A program made the position numbers and the translations under genes. 64,000 bases of DNA. It comes from Porticoccaceae bacterium (GTDB lineage Bacteria > Pseudomonadota > Gammaproteobacteria > Pseudomonadales > Porticoccaceae). The stretch is from positions 62,001 to 126,000 of the forward strand of contig JAJFKC010000030.1 in assembly GCA_021773435.1 (NCBI GenBank), written 5' to 3'. The notes under the pieces were generated by a model that was not told the DNA's origin, did no database searches, and saw nothing but the letters and a program-made list of their open reading frames with translations. Below, in pieces: positions 8,373 through 17,140 of this stretch (positions are counted from its first letter, which is position 1; every line of letters starts with the position of its first letter).

Positions 8373-9038
8373 TTATTTAACAAATAAAGTAAAATCGTAA
8401 TTTTTATGTCGTCCTTTTTGCTCGTAAACTATATGGAAACCGCCATCGATTAATGTTTGTTGATGAACGGGATTATTATATATAATGCAAACGTTTTTAT
8501 TGCCAAGCAAAGAAATAAATTCCGATAGAATATTTTCATCAAAAGGGTTGTACATATATATAACAAGGTTCCTTTTAAAACTGTCAAAATCAATCTTTGT
8601 AATATCGCCCTCAATTATATTAATATCACGTTTAGAACCGGCCTTGTCGAGGTTGTTTTTACATATTGACACCAGGCTTTTAGAGTAATCAATACCAATA
8701 ATTCTTATATTCTCATCTAACATTTCATCCCAAACGAGAATCACCTTTCCTTTACCACAACCAACATCAATAAAATCAGCCTCTCTAAAATCAAAGTTAG
8801 CTAGCTTTCGCATTTTTTTTGTTGACTGTTTTATAACACTACTCGAGCTACACATATAAAGCACGCCATGTTCCAAATTTCTAATGCCATTATCAAAGTT
8901 TTCAATTGGAAGCCAAGCATGGGTATCCACACCTCTTTTTATGTCAAAAAAATGATTTTCAATAAAATATTTATAGATATACCGAAAACCTCTTTTCTTT
9001 AACATGTTCAAATAATCACTAATTCCAAACTTGACCAT
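8373..9038 (-). CDS. Class I SAM-dependent methyltransferase, AT-rich
   Basis: This 221-residue protein has the SAM-binding motif I FIDVGCGKGKVILVWDE at about residues 90-106, the acidic motif II in IRIIGIDYSKSL, and motif IV-like LVIYMYNPFDEN, where NPF is typical of an active-site loop. It lacks a signal peptide and has no domain to indicate the acceptor. Base composition is visibly richer in A and T than the neighbours, and it is enclosed by an IS4 element and an IS30 relic, which suggests lateral acquisition. The open frame of the IS30 relic overlaps its start by 31 bases. An accessory modification role (lipopolysaccharide, protein or small molecule) is possible but not shown. Confidence 0.78.
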   Translation of the reverse strand: MVKFGISDYLNMLKKRGFRYIYKYFIENHFFDIKRGVDTHAWLPIENFDNGIRNLEHGVLYMCSSSSVIKQSTKKMRKLANFDFREADFIDVGCGKGKVILVWDEMLDENIRIIGIDYSKSLVSICKNNLDKAGSKRDINIIEGDITKIDFDSFKRNLVIYMYNPFDENILSEFISLLGNKNVCIIYNNPVHQQTLIDGGFHIVYEQKGRHKNYDFTLFVK

Positions 9039-9907
9039 AGTTTTAATGTCTCGTAGCCGGAGGTCACTGTTGGCTGCGAATGCAATCGCCTGCTACATGC
9101 CAAAAGGTTCCGGGCCCACCCAGTCTTAGCCGACGGCCACATACAATCTACAAGTGCACCACAAGCCTGTTTAAACACCTCGTAGGGTGTTTGGTGATTC
9201 AAACATTTTTTTGGTCGGTTGTTGAGTAGTTTTTCAACTCGGTTGATATCATGAGCGCTTACCTCATTGAAGTCCGTGCCTTTGGGAAAGTAGCGTCTGA
9301 TCAGGCTGTTTATTTGCTCTACGGTGCTCTTTTTCCAGCTGTGGTAGGGCGTATAAAAATTAGATCTGGCGTCCAGCTTGTCGTTAATCTCGTGGCGCAA
9401 GACATTTTCTGAGCCGTTATCGTAGGCGATACTTTTAAAGAGTGTGCCTGGGTGTTTGGACAGGCACCGGAGGGTCACCACTTTTGTTGCTTGCGGTGCT
9501 TTATTTGGCATCAAAGAGATGTTCACCAAGCGGCTGGCTCGCTCGACGATAATATTTAACCCTGATTGTCTGTCGGTGCCCATCACTGAGTCACTTCCCA
9601 GGTGGCTGACGGCTTCTCGTGTCTCAACATCATCGGGTCGAAGCGCGATGGAGGCTCTGTTTTTAATGCGTTCAACACGATATCGGCAGGAATGTTTCGT
9701 ACGTCGTTTCTTATGTTTCCTGACCAGGTAGGTTATGGGGTGAGGAGCCTTTTGTAGATGTACTGATAAATCAATTCATGACAAATGTAACGTTCAGGTG
9801 CGCAGGTTTTGAGTCGTCCAGCAATTAATTCGACTAAGACCTTGGCCATGCCAATCTTTAATCAGGGTTCTTTCTCGCTTATCCAGATGTGAACAATGAA
9901 TACCCAT
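9008..9907 (-). pseudogene. IS30-family transposase relic
   Basis: The N-terminus MGIHCSHLDKRERTLIKDWH (start about 9907) is the IS30 helix-turn-helix beginning. It is out of frame with CHELIYQYIYKR (around 9770), and that in turn with the long frame containing RKHKKRRTKHS, SDSVMGTDRQSG (first Asp), AYDNGSENV (second Asp) and YHSWKKSTVEQINSLIRRYF (Glu). Thus at least two frameshifts are present. Family homology ends near 9140 after NNRPKKCLNHQTPYEVF; the frame then runs on to 9008 into the methyltransferase start, so the true C-terminus has been lost or altered. The DDE residues are still recognisable. Confidence 0.82.
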
Positions 9908-9923
9908 GTCAGACCTCTTATAC

Positions 9924-9956
9924 CCAGTGATTAATAATATCCAGTGATTAATAATA
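9924..9956. repeat. Tandem duplication, 16-17 bp unit
   Basis: CCAGTGATTAATAATA occurs at 9924-9939 and again at 9941-9956, separated by one T. It lies exactly between the N-terminal end of the IS30 relic and the RAYT relic, so it may be a scar of insertion or slippage. Confidence 0.8.
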
Positions 9957-10195
9957 GCCGGGATAAAGTGGCGCATTTGCAACCTGAATTCGGGGTTGAG
10001 CAGATACAGAAACTTCTTAAAGACACGCTCGAGCTCAAAGAAATACCGGGAGCGCAGCGTCGCTCACGGGTTAAGCCGTTAGCTTATTACCAGGCGGATC
10101 ACCAGACCAGAAAAATAGCGATGGCAGAAGCGTATGCGACAGCTGATTACACAATGAATGAGATTGCAGATTATTTGAAGTTCATTATTCGATAG
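9944..10195 (+). pseudogene. RAYT-type (REP-associated tyrosine) transposase, C-terminal relic
   Basis: The 83-codon frame carries the C-terminal tail of Y1-transposase/RAYT proteins: a helix ending LKEIPGAQRRSRVKPL, then MAEAYATADYTMNEIADYLK, which matches the conserved helix-turn-helix (usual form YTMxEIAxHFGVHYSTVSR). The HTH is cut short (YLKFIIR then stop). The N-terminal catalytic HUH domain with the Tyr is absent. The first dozen residues are unrelated and read through the tandem repeat. There is no sign of expression. It is a decayed gene fragment in the same mobile-element scar zone. Confidence 0.65.
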
Positions 10196-10300
10196 TGAGT
10201 CGGGCGGTTAAAAATGCTTGATTCGGTTTTTCCGAGTCTTTCTTTCAACATATAAAATCGCGCGATTCCTGCCTAAATTATTTTGAGCTATTCTTAAAAT

Positions 10301-11374
10301 TCAGTGCGCAGCAAGCTCCTCTTTTTCAGCCTGGCGCGCGCCTTTTAGCATTCCCGGCATGGCGTAGTTACCCTCGTGGCAGGCATATTCAAACATCTGG
10401 TTTTCGGATGCTTTCATGGGGATGGCGACTGTGAAGGGTTGGGTAAAGGTATTGGGATCGTTGATTGTATATTCGTAATGTAAACGTGAATCACTGATCG
10501 GGGTGAACCGTTCGGTCAGGTAAAAGTTCTTGCCAAACCCTGTTGCACCGCTCTCGCCAGGCTTATCCAGAGCGAACGGCAATTGGAAAACCGGGATTTT
10601 GTTTGAGAAGTTTGTGGTTTCGACGACCAGGGTATTGCCCTCCCAGTGACCGCGTGAATCGCCTGACCACTCAGTTAGCTCTTCTGGCAAATGTGGGCGT
10701 CCATCCATCGGCACGACACGGGCGTTGTGAATCATCTCCGTGACCAGCACGACGTGATTCGGCGTCTGAATTATTTGGAGGTTATTGTTGTAAGCACTTG
10801 GGCTGAGCGGTGGGCCGGCATTGAAACCAGAGAGGCAGCGCTCGGAAAGCCCTAGAGATTCTGGCCCTGCGGGGCGAAATGTAGACATACCAAGCGAGCC
10901 GAGATCACGCACGGGCGGGATTCTTCTGGCATTCTCTTTTAAAATTGCCAATGCTTCTGGAGTGAGGTCAGGCAAACGTCCATTTGGCGGATCCACTATG
11001 AGAGATGTCCGCCGATCTTCGGTCATACTCGTGCCGAAATCCCACCAAAAACTGTTGTAGGCTCCCTCAACATCAAAAGCAGCGGGAATATCTCTTTGGC
11101 TATCAGTATCATTTTTTTGCACGGCTTGCTGACGAAACGCTTCGGCTTCTTCCGGCGTAAATATCGCTTTGTTATCAGCCAGTTCGGCTGGGCGCTCAAG
11201 GGGCGTCAAGGTGCGGAAATCCCATATACCCTGGATATCAGGGTGGCCCTGTGAATTACGTGGCGGTTCATAAGATGAAGAAGTCATTTGATCCGACTCA
11301 GAACAGGCGGATATATAAACGATGACCATGGCACCAAGGCTCAGGCTGGCGATTATTTTGTGGATGCTTTTCAT
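10301..11374 (-). CDS. Secreted lipoprotein of unknown function
   Basis: This 357-residue protein starts MKSIHKIIASLSLGAMVIVY and has a lipobox ISAC at residues 21-24, so it is probably membrane-anchored after export. The start at 11374 has GGAGG eight bases upstream; an in-frame ATG at 11386 lies inside that ribosome site. The mature part begins with GHPDIQGIWDFRTLTPLERP and contains a Trp-Glu-Gly segment, RGHWEGNTLVVETTNFSN. That pattern is shared by uncharacterised exported proteins abundant in Acidobacteria and marine Gammaproteobacteria. No catalytic motif is recognised. It is not obviously in an operon with the methyltransferase gene downstream at 11663, which starts after a 1-kb interval on the same strand's far side. 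Confidence 0.75.
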   Translation of the reverse strand: MKSIHKIIASLSLGAMVIVYISACSESDQMTSSSYEPPRNSQGHPDIQGIWDFRTLTPLERPAELADNKAIFTPEEAEAFRQQAVQKNDTDSQRDIPAAFDVEGAYNSFWWDFGTSMTEDRRTSLIVDPPNGRLPDLTPEALAILKENARRIPPVRDLGSLGMSTFRPAGPESLGLSERCLSGFNAGPPLSPSAYNNNLQIIQTPNHVVLVTEMIHNARVVPMDGRPHLPEELTEWSGDSRGHWEGNTLVVETTNFSNKIPVFQLPFALDKPGESGATGFGKNFYLTERFTPISDSRLHYEYTINDPNTFTQPFTVAIPMKASENQMFEYACHEGNYAMPGMLKGARQAEKEELAAH

Positions 11375-11662
11375 GTCACCCTCCATATCTGTTGGGAATG
11401 ATTATTACGTCGGTAAGCTATCATAAAGCTGTTGTCGAATACAGCTGTCTCTGCCGCTCGTGCTGATATTCTAGACGTAAAAAGGTGGCGGTGTTTTCTA
11501 TACAAGAAATTGAGGGGCCAGCCAATTCGATTCGTTTGGAAGTCTTTGGCAGTGCTTTGAGTTACAACCTGTCTAGCCTGTCGTCGGCAATGTATTGACT
11601 GAGGGTGAAGCTGTTCGCTTTCACCTTACCGATATTTTTATCTGGCCAGTAAGAGGATCGAT

Positions 11663-12427
11663 CTACATCGGCCTGCGGGCACGCACGAGAATTCGGTCGG
11701 TGTGATATCGCAAGCCATCAGTGTAAATTGACTGGCTGTGATCATCGTCGGGATTGGCAAGCAAATTAGACTTTGCCTCGATAACGAATCCCGCCTTGTT
11801 GAGCAGATCAACAATGGTAGCTGTCTCTATTCGGTGTAGCGCTTCGTTGTCATTGCCGGCAACGCCAATATGATCGCTGATCGCCATAACTCCGCCGGGC
11901 TTAAGTGCCAGCCGCATGGCTCGCAGATCGTTAAGTGCGGCCTTTTCGCCACCGCTGTTGTAAACATCGTGGAGATTAAAAGCCCAGAACACCAGGTCGA
12001 TCGAATGCTGAAATGGCATATCCTTGGCATTGACGACGATGTATCGAACATTGGCAAGGCGGTCTTCATCCAGCCGAGCGAGTATCGCCTTGTGGTGAGC
12101 ACCGTTCAACAGGCGCAATACAAGATGTGAGTTCTGAGCGTAAACAATGCCCTTTGGACCTACCGCTGCTGACAGTATCTCGGCGTTGTAGCCGCCCCCG
12201 GTGGCCATATCGAGCACTGTCATTCCATTTTCGACGCCAAAAAAACGCGCCACTTCAATGGGTTTTCTGCCGGCATCCTTAATGTTGTCGTATTGATTGC
12301 GCCCGGTCGCGTTTAGTTGTTTGGTTATTCGTGCGGCCATAGTCTCATCCATATCAACGGCCAGACTATTAACGGTAATCATGCTGAGTGAGGCAAACAG
12401 GAGGGCAAGGAAGTACCTTTTCATCAT
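11663..12427 (-). CDS. Exported methyltransferase-like protein (COG4798 type)
   Basis: This 254-residue protein starts MMKRYFLALLFASLSMITVN, a Sec signal peptide with probable cleavage near residue 23. It is followed by a Rossmann methyltransferase domain with motif I VLDMATGGGYNAEILSAAVG at about residue 70 and a post-motif region WAFNLHDVYNSG. The family consists of predicted methyltransferases that unusually carry export signals, although SAM is cytoplasmic. It is not known whether they act outside or have lost catalysis. The start at 12427 has GGAG four bases upstream; an adjacent ATG at 12424 gives seven. Two copies of a 15-bp repeat (12585-12616) lie upstream. Confidence 0.78.
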   Translation of the reverse strand: MMKRYFLALLFASLSMITVNSLAVDMDETMAARITKQLNATGRNQYDNIKDAGRKPIEVARFFGVENGMTVLDMATGGGYNAEILSAAVGPKGIVYAQNSHLVLRLLNGAHHKAILARLDEDRLANVRYIVVNAKDMPFQHSIDLVFWAFNLHDVYNSGGEKAALNDLRAMRLALKPGGVMAISDHIGVAGNDNEALHRIETATIVDLLNKAGFVIEAKSNLLANPDDDHSQSIYTDGLRYHTDRILVRARRPM

Positions 12428-12584
12428 TATTCTCCGTCTCGACAAGAGGGGCTCATTTTAGAATTACCTAGTCATTCAGCATGATTGGTTTATCTGGGAA
12501 ATATGTGCAATGAAACAATTCAACTTGCTCTCACCGTTCCCAAGTGTGACCCTACAGGTCTCGCTTGAAAACCTGATACTTGTC

Positions 12585-12616
12585 AGATCAATATTGAATT
12601 TAGATCAATATTGAAT
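12585..12616. repeat. Two direct repeats with palindromic core, upstream of the exported methyltransferase
   Basis: AGATCAATATTGAAT occurs at 12585-12599 and 12602-12616, a 17-bp period. Each copy contains the palindrome CAATATTG. The pair lies between the stop of the monooxygenase and the start of the methyltransferase, a position suited to an operator. A regulator is not identified. Confidence 0.7.
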
Positions 12617-12646
12617 GGCCATATTATGGGAAATTATTCAGCCAGA

Positions 12647-14467
12647 TTAGGAAATGACGAGGCCTGGCATCAGGTCGCCGTCCCGAAATTCCTCTAGTTT
12701 TTCAAAATACTTATTGGCACCCATCATGCCGCCGTAGGGCTGGTTATGTCGGGCTCTTGGGTCGTGTTGCCCCTCAAGATTGTAGTAACCTGGCGTACAG
12801 CCTGAACCGCCCTGAGGCCCGCGGGCTTTGGTGCCGACGACTTCGGCTGACCACGCTTTTTCAGCATCTTCGGTAGTATCTACGCGGGTGATATTATTTT
12901 CATCAAAGTATTTCACCAGGTAGGCGATGTGCTTAGCGCCTTCGTCCAGGCCATCAGGATAGTTGGCAGTAAACGAGGCCTGGCCGTTGCCAATGAGGAA
13001 ACAATTGGGGAAGTCATGGCTGTGAATACCATAGTAGGAGATCATGCCCTTGCTCCATTTTTCTTCAAGGCTAATACCGTCTACGCCAATTAAATTGTAG
13101 CCGGAGCGGCGGGTGTAATCGGTGCCCACTTCAAATCCGGTGGCGAATATAAGGCAGTCGACTTCGTACTCTTTGCCATCCACCACTACGCCGTTTTCAG
13201 TAATCACATCGACACCCAGACCTTTGGTATCGACCAGCTCGACGTTGTCACGGTTGAAGGTGGACAGGTAGCGATCGTCCAGGCAGGGCCGCTTGCACAT
13301 AAAGGCGTAATAGGGTTTCAGGGCTTCGGCGACATCTTTGTCTTTAACGATGTTATCGACGCGATTGCGAATGTTTTCCATCTTTTCGAAGTTAGCTAAC
13401 TCATAGACTCTGGCAACTTCCTCTTTTGGCACGTCTTTACCGGCTTCGCGCATACGGCGACGATAAATTTTCCCCATCTCGACCCAGGCGTCATCGAATT
13501 GATCCAGCTGATCGATCTCGCCGCGACGGCCGCCGCGCCCGGTCAATATGGCGGTAAAATCCTTTTGTCGCTGTTTTTGCCAGCCGGGTTCCAAACTGGC
13601 CGCCCACTCCATATCGGTGTCATGATCATTTCTGGGATCGACACCGGATGGTGTACGTTGAAAAACATACAGTTGGTCAGCGCTTTCCCCGACAAAAGCC
13701 ACACATTGGACAGCTGTTGCGCCGGTGCCAATAATGCCGACACGCTTGCCTTTGAGGCCGGTCAAATTGCCACGAGCATCACCGCCGGTATAGTTGTAGT
13801 CCCACCGGCTGGTGTGGAAGGTGTGACCCTTGAAGTCGCTAATACCCTTTATGCCGGGGAGTTTTGGGCGGTTCAAAGGCCCGTTGACCATGATGACAAA
13901 GCGCGCTTTTATTTTGTCATTGCGGTCGGTATGGATCGTCCAGCGTCTGGTGCCTTCGTCCCAGACCATCTCTGTAACTTCTGTTTGCAGGCAGGCCTTG
14001 TCATAGAGCCGATAGTGTTCGGCAATTCTTCGACAGTGGGCCAAAATCTCAGGCGCATCACAGTACTTACGCGGCGGCATGAAGTTGAGTTCTTCTAATA
14101 AAGGCAGATAAGTGTAGGCCTCGATATCACAGGCTGCACCTGGGTAGCGGTTCCAGTACCAGGTGCCGCCAAACCCCGCGCCTTTTTCTATGACTCGAAT
14201 ATCTTCTATACCGGCCTCACGCATGCGCGCGCCCGCTAACAGGCCGCCAAGTCCGCCACCGATGATTGCCACTTCCACTTCGTCTTCTAAAGGTTCTCGA
14301 ACGATGGGCTCCTCCACGTAGGGGTCTTCGAGGAAATACGAAAAATCGCCTTTCATTTCCTGATATTGCGCGTTGCCGTCAGCGCGCAGGCGCTTCTCTC
14401 TTTCCTCGTTATATTTTTGTCTTAAAGCGTCTGGATCAAAGTTTTCGATGGAAGCGACGGTAGTCAT
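12647..14467 (-). CDS. Baeyer-Villiger flavin monooxygenase
   Basis: This 606-residue protein is full length for a type I Baeyer-Villiger monooxygenase. It has an N-terminal extension (DPDALRQKYNEEREKRLRAD), an FAD Rossmann motif GGGLGGLLAGARM at about residue 70, the family fingerprint FKGHTFHTSRWD at about residues 211-222, and an NADPH Rossmann motif GIIGTGATAVQ at about 245. The N-terminal extension and a CTPGYYNLEG segment near the C-terminus resemble the cyclopentadecanone and steroid monooxygenase subgroup. Such enzymes insert oxygen next to a ketone to give an ester or lactone, using NADPH and O2. AGGAG precedes the start. The nearby aldehyde dehydrogenase fits a ketone-oxidation context; the substrate is not known. 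Confidence 0.92.
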   Translation of the reverse strand: MTTVASIENFDPDALRQKYNEEREKRLRADGNAQYQEMKGDFSYFLEDPYVEEPIVREPLEDEVEVAIIGGGLGGLLAGARMREAGIEDIRVIEKGAGFGGTWYWNRYPGAACDIEAYTYLPLLEELNFMPPRKYCDAPEILAHCRRIAEHYRLYDKACLQTEVTEMVWDEGTRRWTIHTDRNDKIKARFVIMVNGPLNRPKLPGIKGISDFKGHTFHTSRWDYNYTGGDARGNLTGLKGKRVGIIGTGATAVQCVAFVGESADQLYVFQRTPSGVDPRNDHDTDMEWAASLEPGWQKQRQKDFTAILTGRGGRRGEIDQLDQFDDAWVEMGKIYRRRMREAGKDVPKEEVARVYELANFEKMENIRNRVDNIVKDKDVAEALKPYYAFMCKRPCLDDRYLSTFNRDNVELVDTKGLGVDVITENGVVVDGKEYEVDCLIFATGFEVGTDYTRRSGYNLIGVDGISLEEKWSKGMISYYGIHSHDFPNCFLIGNGQASFTANYPDGLDEGAKHIAYLVKYFDENNITRVDTTEDAEKAWSAEVVGTKARGPQGGSGCTPGYYNLEGQHDPRARHNQPYGGMMGANKYFEKLEEFRDGDLMPGLVIS

Positions 14468-14545
14468 TTTTCGATCTCCTTAGCAGCAGGTTAATTGTTA
14501 ATTAATAGATTTTAATTTCTATCATGTTTAGGTCTCGGTGTACAT

Positions 14546-14569
14546 TTGTTTGGTTTGGTTTGGTTTGGG
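14546..14569. repeat. Pentanucleotide tandem repeat (TTTGG, about 4 units)
   Basis: TTGTTTGGTTTGGTTTGG followed by TTTGGG forms four to five TTTGG units in the intergenic region between the divergent monooxygenase gene (start 14467) and the peptidase gene (start 14690). Slippage here could change promoter spacing. Confidence 0.75.
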
Positions 14570-14689
14570 TAAGTTCGGATTGAGCGCGAGGGTAGGGTAG
14601 ACGCAACTATCCCGATTCCTGTTAGTCAGATTTATTGTGCAGGTATAAATTTATCCGATGCTAATCATTACTGACGGGGGCACCACGGA

Positions 14690-15550
14690 ATGCAATATCG
14701 CCGATATTCTTTGGTAAACGACTTAAATCAGCAGTGGTGGGGACACGTCATTTTCTTTATTGTGGTATTTCTGATTGGTCTTTGTGCACCAATGATTACC
14801 CGCGCTGACTCATCTATTCACTGGAAAGACAGGTTCACCACGGCCGAGCAACAAAAGTTGAGAGCCTGGAGTTCAGAGGTTATTACGCATGTTGAAAAAC
14901 TGGTAGGACCTTTACCATTCAAGTTCCATATCAACATATATCGCCAAGATGGGGCCAGTGAACCAGTACCCTGGGCAAATACCCGTCGAGGCCATAAGCT
15001 GGGAGTCGATTTCTATGTCGATCCCGCTTATCCCCTTGATGCTTTTCGCAACGACTGGACAGCGGCACATGAATTTAGCCATTTAATATTACCCTATCTT
15101 GGCGCTCGTCATGCCTGGTTTGCAGAAGGTTTTGCCAGCTTTATGCAATATCAGGTGATGGAATCTATGAGCGTGCTAAGTAAGCATGAAAAAGGGCATC
15201 GCTACACGCGCAGTCTAGACACGGCGAGGCGCAATTTTGCTTATCCTGCCAGGCCATTCGTTAAGACAATCACTCGTCTGAGGAGAGACGGTAAATATTC
15301 AGTGATGTATTGGGGGAGTGCTGTTTATTTCCTGCAAATCAATGATTATCTTTTGCGATCACAAGGGTCAGGGTTAATCGACGTACTTAAGGACTATGTT
15401 GACTGTTGTCGTCGCAGCTATGGCGGCTTATACGAGCTGATTGACGAACTGGATAGTGTCGCAAACTACAAAATTTTTAGCCGCCACCTGAACAAGTTTA
15501 AATCAGCAAATGGCTTTCCAGAATATCGACACCTCGATCTAGCTGTTTGA
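14690..15550 (+). CDS. Secreted or membrane-anchored gluzincin-like metallopeptidase
   Basis: This 286-residue protein has an N-terminal hydrophobic segment (about residues 18-40, VIFFIVVFLIGLCAP) ending in TRAD, suggesting a signal peptide or anchor. Zinc-peptidase residues follow: AHEFSHLILPYL at about residue 125 (HExxH) and WFAEGFASFMQYQ about 20 residues later, where the Glu is the usual third ligand of gluzincins. The remainder is Arg- and Tyr-rich without a known domain. It would act in the periplasm or at the cell surface on unknown substrates. It is divergent from the monooxygenase; GGGGG stands eleven bases before the ATG. Confidence 0.75.
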   Translation: MQYRRYSLVNDLNQQWWGHVIFFIVVFLIGLCAPMITRADSSIHWKDRFTTAEQQKLRAWSSEVITHVEKLVGPLPFKFHINIYRQDGASEPVPWANTRRGHKLGVDFYVDPAYPLDAFRNDWTAAHEFSHLILPYLGARHAWFAEGFASFMQYQVMESMSVLSKHEKGHRYTRSLDTARRNFAYPARPFVKTITRLRRDGKYSVMYWGSAVYFLQINDYLLRSQGSGLIDVLKDYVDCCRRSYGGLYELIDELDSVANYKIFSRHLNKFKSANGFPEYRHLDLAV

Positions 15551-15679
15551 ATTCTGTCAGGCAGTTTTGCATTTGAGCCGAAAATTAAGAGGTCACCCAG
15601 CTCGATGCCTGTTTATGGCATTGCGATGAGCTAGCAAGAGTATTTTACCAGTCACAAGTTTTTAGCGGGGCAAAAAACA

Positions 15680-17107
15680 CTAAGTGCCATAACCCTCAAC
15701 AGCTTTAATCTCCAGGTAATCAGCAAAGCCATGATGGCCCCATTCCCGACCGTTACCAGATTGTTTGAAGCCTCCAAAGGGCACACCGAAGCCGCCAGAA
15801 GCCCCGTTGATATGAACGTTCCCAGCCCTTAATTTTGTGGCGACTTCTCTGGCATGTTTGATATCGCCGCTGTGTATATAGGCTGCCAGGCCATAGGGTG
15901 TATCGTTGGCGATTCGAATGGCTTCTGCCTCGGTTTCGTAGGGGATCATGGTGAGCACCGGACCAAATATTTCTTCCCGGGCGATAGTCATCTCATTGTT
16001 CGCTTCCGAGAAGACTGTTGGTCGAATGTAATAACCTTTATCCAGGCCCTCCGGGCGATCAGGGCCACCAATAACCACTTTGGCACCTTCTTCAATACCT
16101 TTTCTAATTAAGCCCTGAATTTTGTCAAACTGTACTTCAGATACCACCGGGCCGATGGTGGTGCTATCAGCAGTTGGATCGCCGACGACGACCTTTTCGG
16201 TGACTTTAGCCGCAATAGCTTCCGCTTTGCTTAGCTTGGCGGCAGGCACAAGCATGCGTGAGGGAGCATTGCAGGATTGGCCGCTATTGCCATACATATC
16301 CTTGACACCCCAGGTCACAGCGGCTTCGAGGTCGGCATCGTCCAGAATAATATTAGGTGATTTACCGCCGAGCTCCTGAGTGACCCGCTTTACGGTAGGT
16401 GCTGCATTCTGGGCCACCAGTGAACCTGCCCGTGTTGAACCGGTAAAAGACACCATATCAACATCTGGATGAGTCGATAGCGCTGTACCGACGACCGCAC
16501 CGTTGCCATTTACCATATTAAATACACCGGGGGGTACACCAGCCTCATGCATTACTTCAGACCATATATAGGCTGAAAGCGGAGCCACTTCGCTAGGCTT
16601 GAGTACCATGGTGCAACCCACCGCCAGTGCCGGGCCAACCTTGCAGCCAATCTGGTTGACGGGCCAGTTCCAGGGAGTTATTAATGCGCATACGCCGATA
16701 GGCTCTTTGAATATGCGATGCTTACCCATGTCCTCTTCAAACTCAAAGGTCTTTAGCACCCTGGCTGCTTCTTCTAAATGTCCCTGGCCACAATAGGCCT
16801 GAGCGCCGTTGGCAAAGCCTTTGGGCGCTCCCATTTCTTCACAAATGGCATCAGCGATATCTTTGTAGTGTTTCTTGTAAACCGCTATGCAGCTTTCGAG
16901 TAACTCAATGCGCTCTTTGCGAGAAGTACGACTAAAGCTTTCAAAAGCAGCTTTCGCAGCAGCGACAGCTTTATTAACGTCGTCTACTGTGCCTTGAGAG
17001 ATATGAGCACAGACTTCCTCGGTGGCGGGGTTTATGACATCTATTTCATCGGCTACGGTGGGATCAACCCATTGACCATTGATATAAAATCGCTTGTATT
17101 CACGCAT
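15680..17107 (-). CDS. NAD(P)-dependent aldehyde dehydrogenase
   Basis: This 475-residue protein covers the whole ALDH superfamily. Visible are the proton-relay region PWNWPVNQ, the coenzyme motif FTGSTRAG, the general-base Glu in QELGGKSPN at about residue 250, and the nucleophile Cys in GNSGQSCNAPSRM at about 283. The C-terminal EEIFGPVL signature is also present. The start is the ATG at 17107 with GGAG six bases upstream; a TTG at 17119 overlaps that site. It is on the same strand as the TPR lipoprotein gene 33 bases upstream, so the two are probably cotranscribed. It oxidises an aldehyde to the acid, perhaps linked to the nearby monooxygenase; the substrate is unknown. Confidence 0.93.
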   Translation of the reverse strand: MREYKRFYINGQWVDPTVADEIDVINPATEEVCAHISQGTVDDVNKAVAAAKAAFESFSRTSRKERIELLESCIAVYKKHYKDIADAICEEMGAPKGFANGAQAYCGQGHLEEAARVLKTFEFEEDMGKHRIFKEPIGVCALITPWNWPVNQIGCKVGPALAVGCTMVLKPSEVAPLSAYIWSEVMHEAGVPPGVFNMVNGNGAVVGTALSTHPDVDMVSFTGSTRAGSLVAQNAAPTVKRVTQELGGKSPNIILDDADLEAAVTWGVKDMYGNSGQSCNAPSRMLVPAAKLSKAEAIAAKVTEKVVVGDPTADSTTIGPVVSEVQFDKIQGLIRKGIEEGAKVVIGGPDRPEGLDKGYYIRPTVFSEANNEMTIAREEIFGPVLTMIPYETEAEAIRIANDTPYGLAAYIHSGDIKHAREVATKLRAGNVHINGASGGFGVPFGGFKQSGNGREWGHHGFADYLEIKAVEGYGT

Positions 17108-17140
17108 AGTTTTCTCCAAATTTAGTTGGACATTTTTTAG

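Noticed and set aside
11387-11662. Possible remnant of a plus-strand gene (open pieces near 11500-11650)
   Set aside because: Stops interrupt every frame and no family motif was recognised.
13499-14098. Long plus-strand frame antisense to the Baeyer-Villiger monooxygenase
   Set aside because: It mirrors a strongly supported gene with clear cofactor motifs; the frame is a by-product of its codon use.
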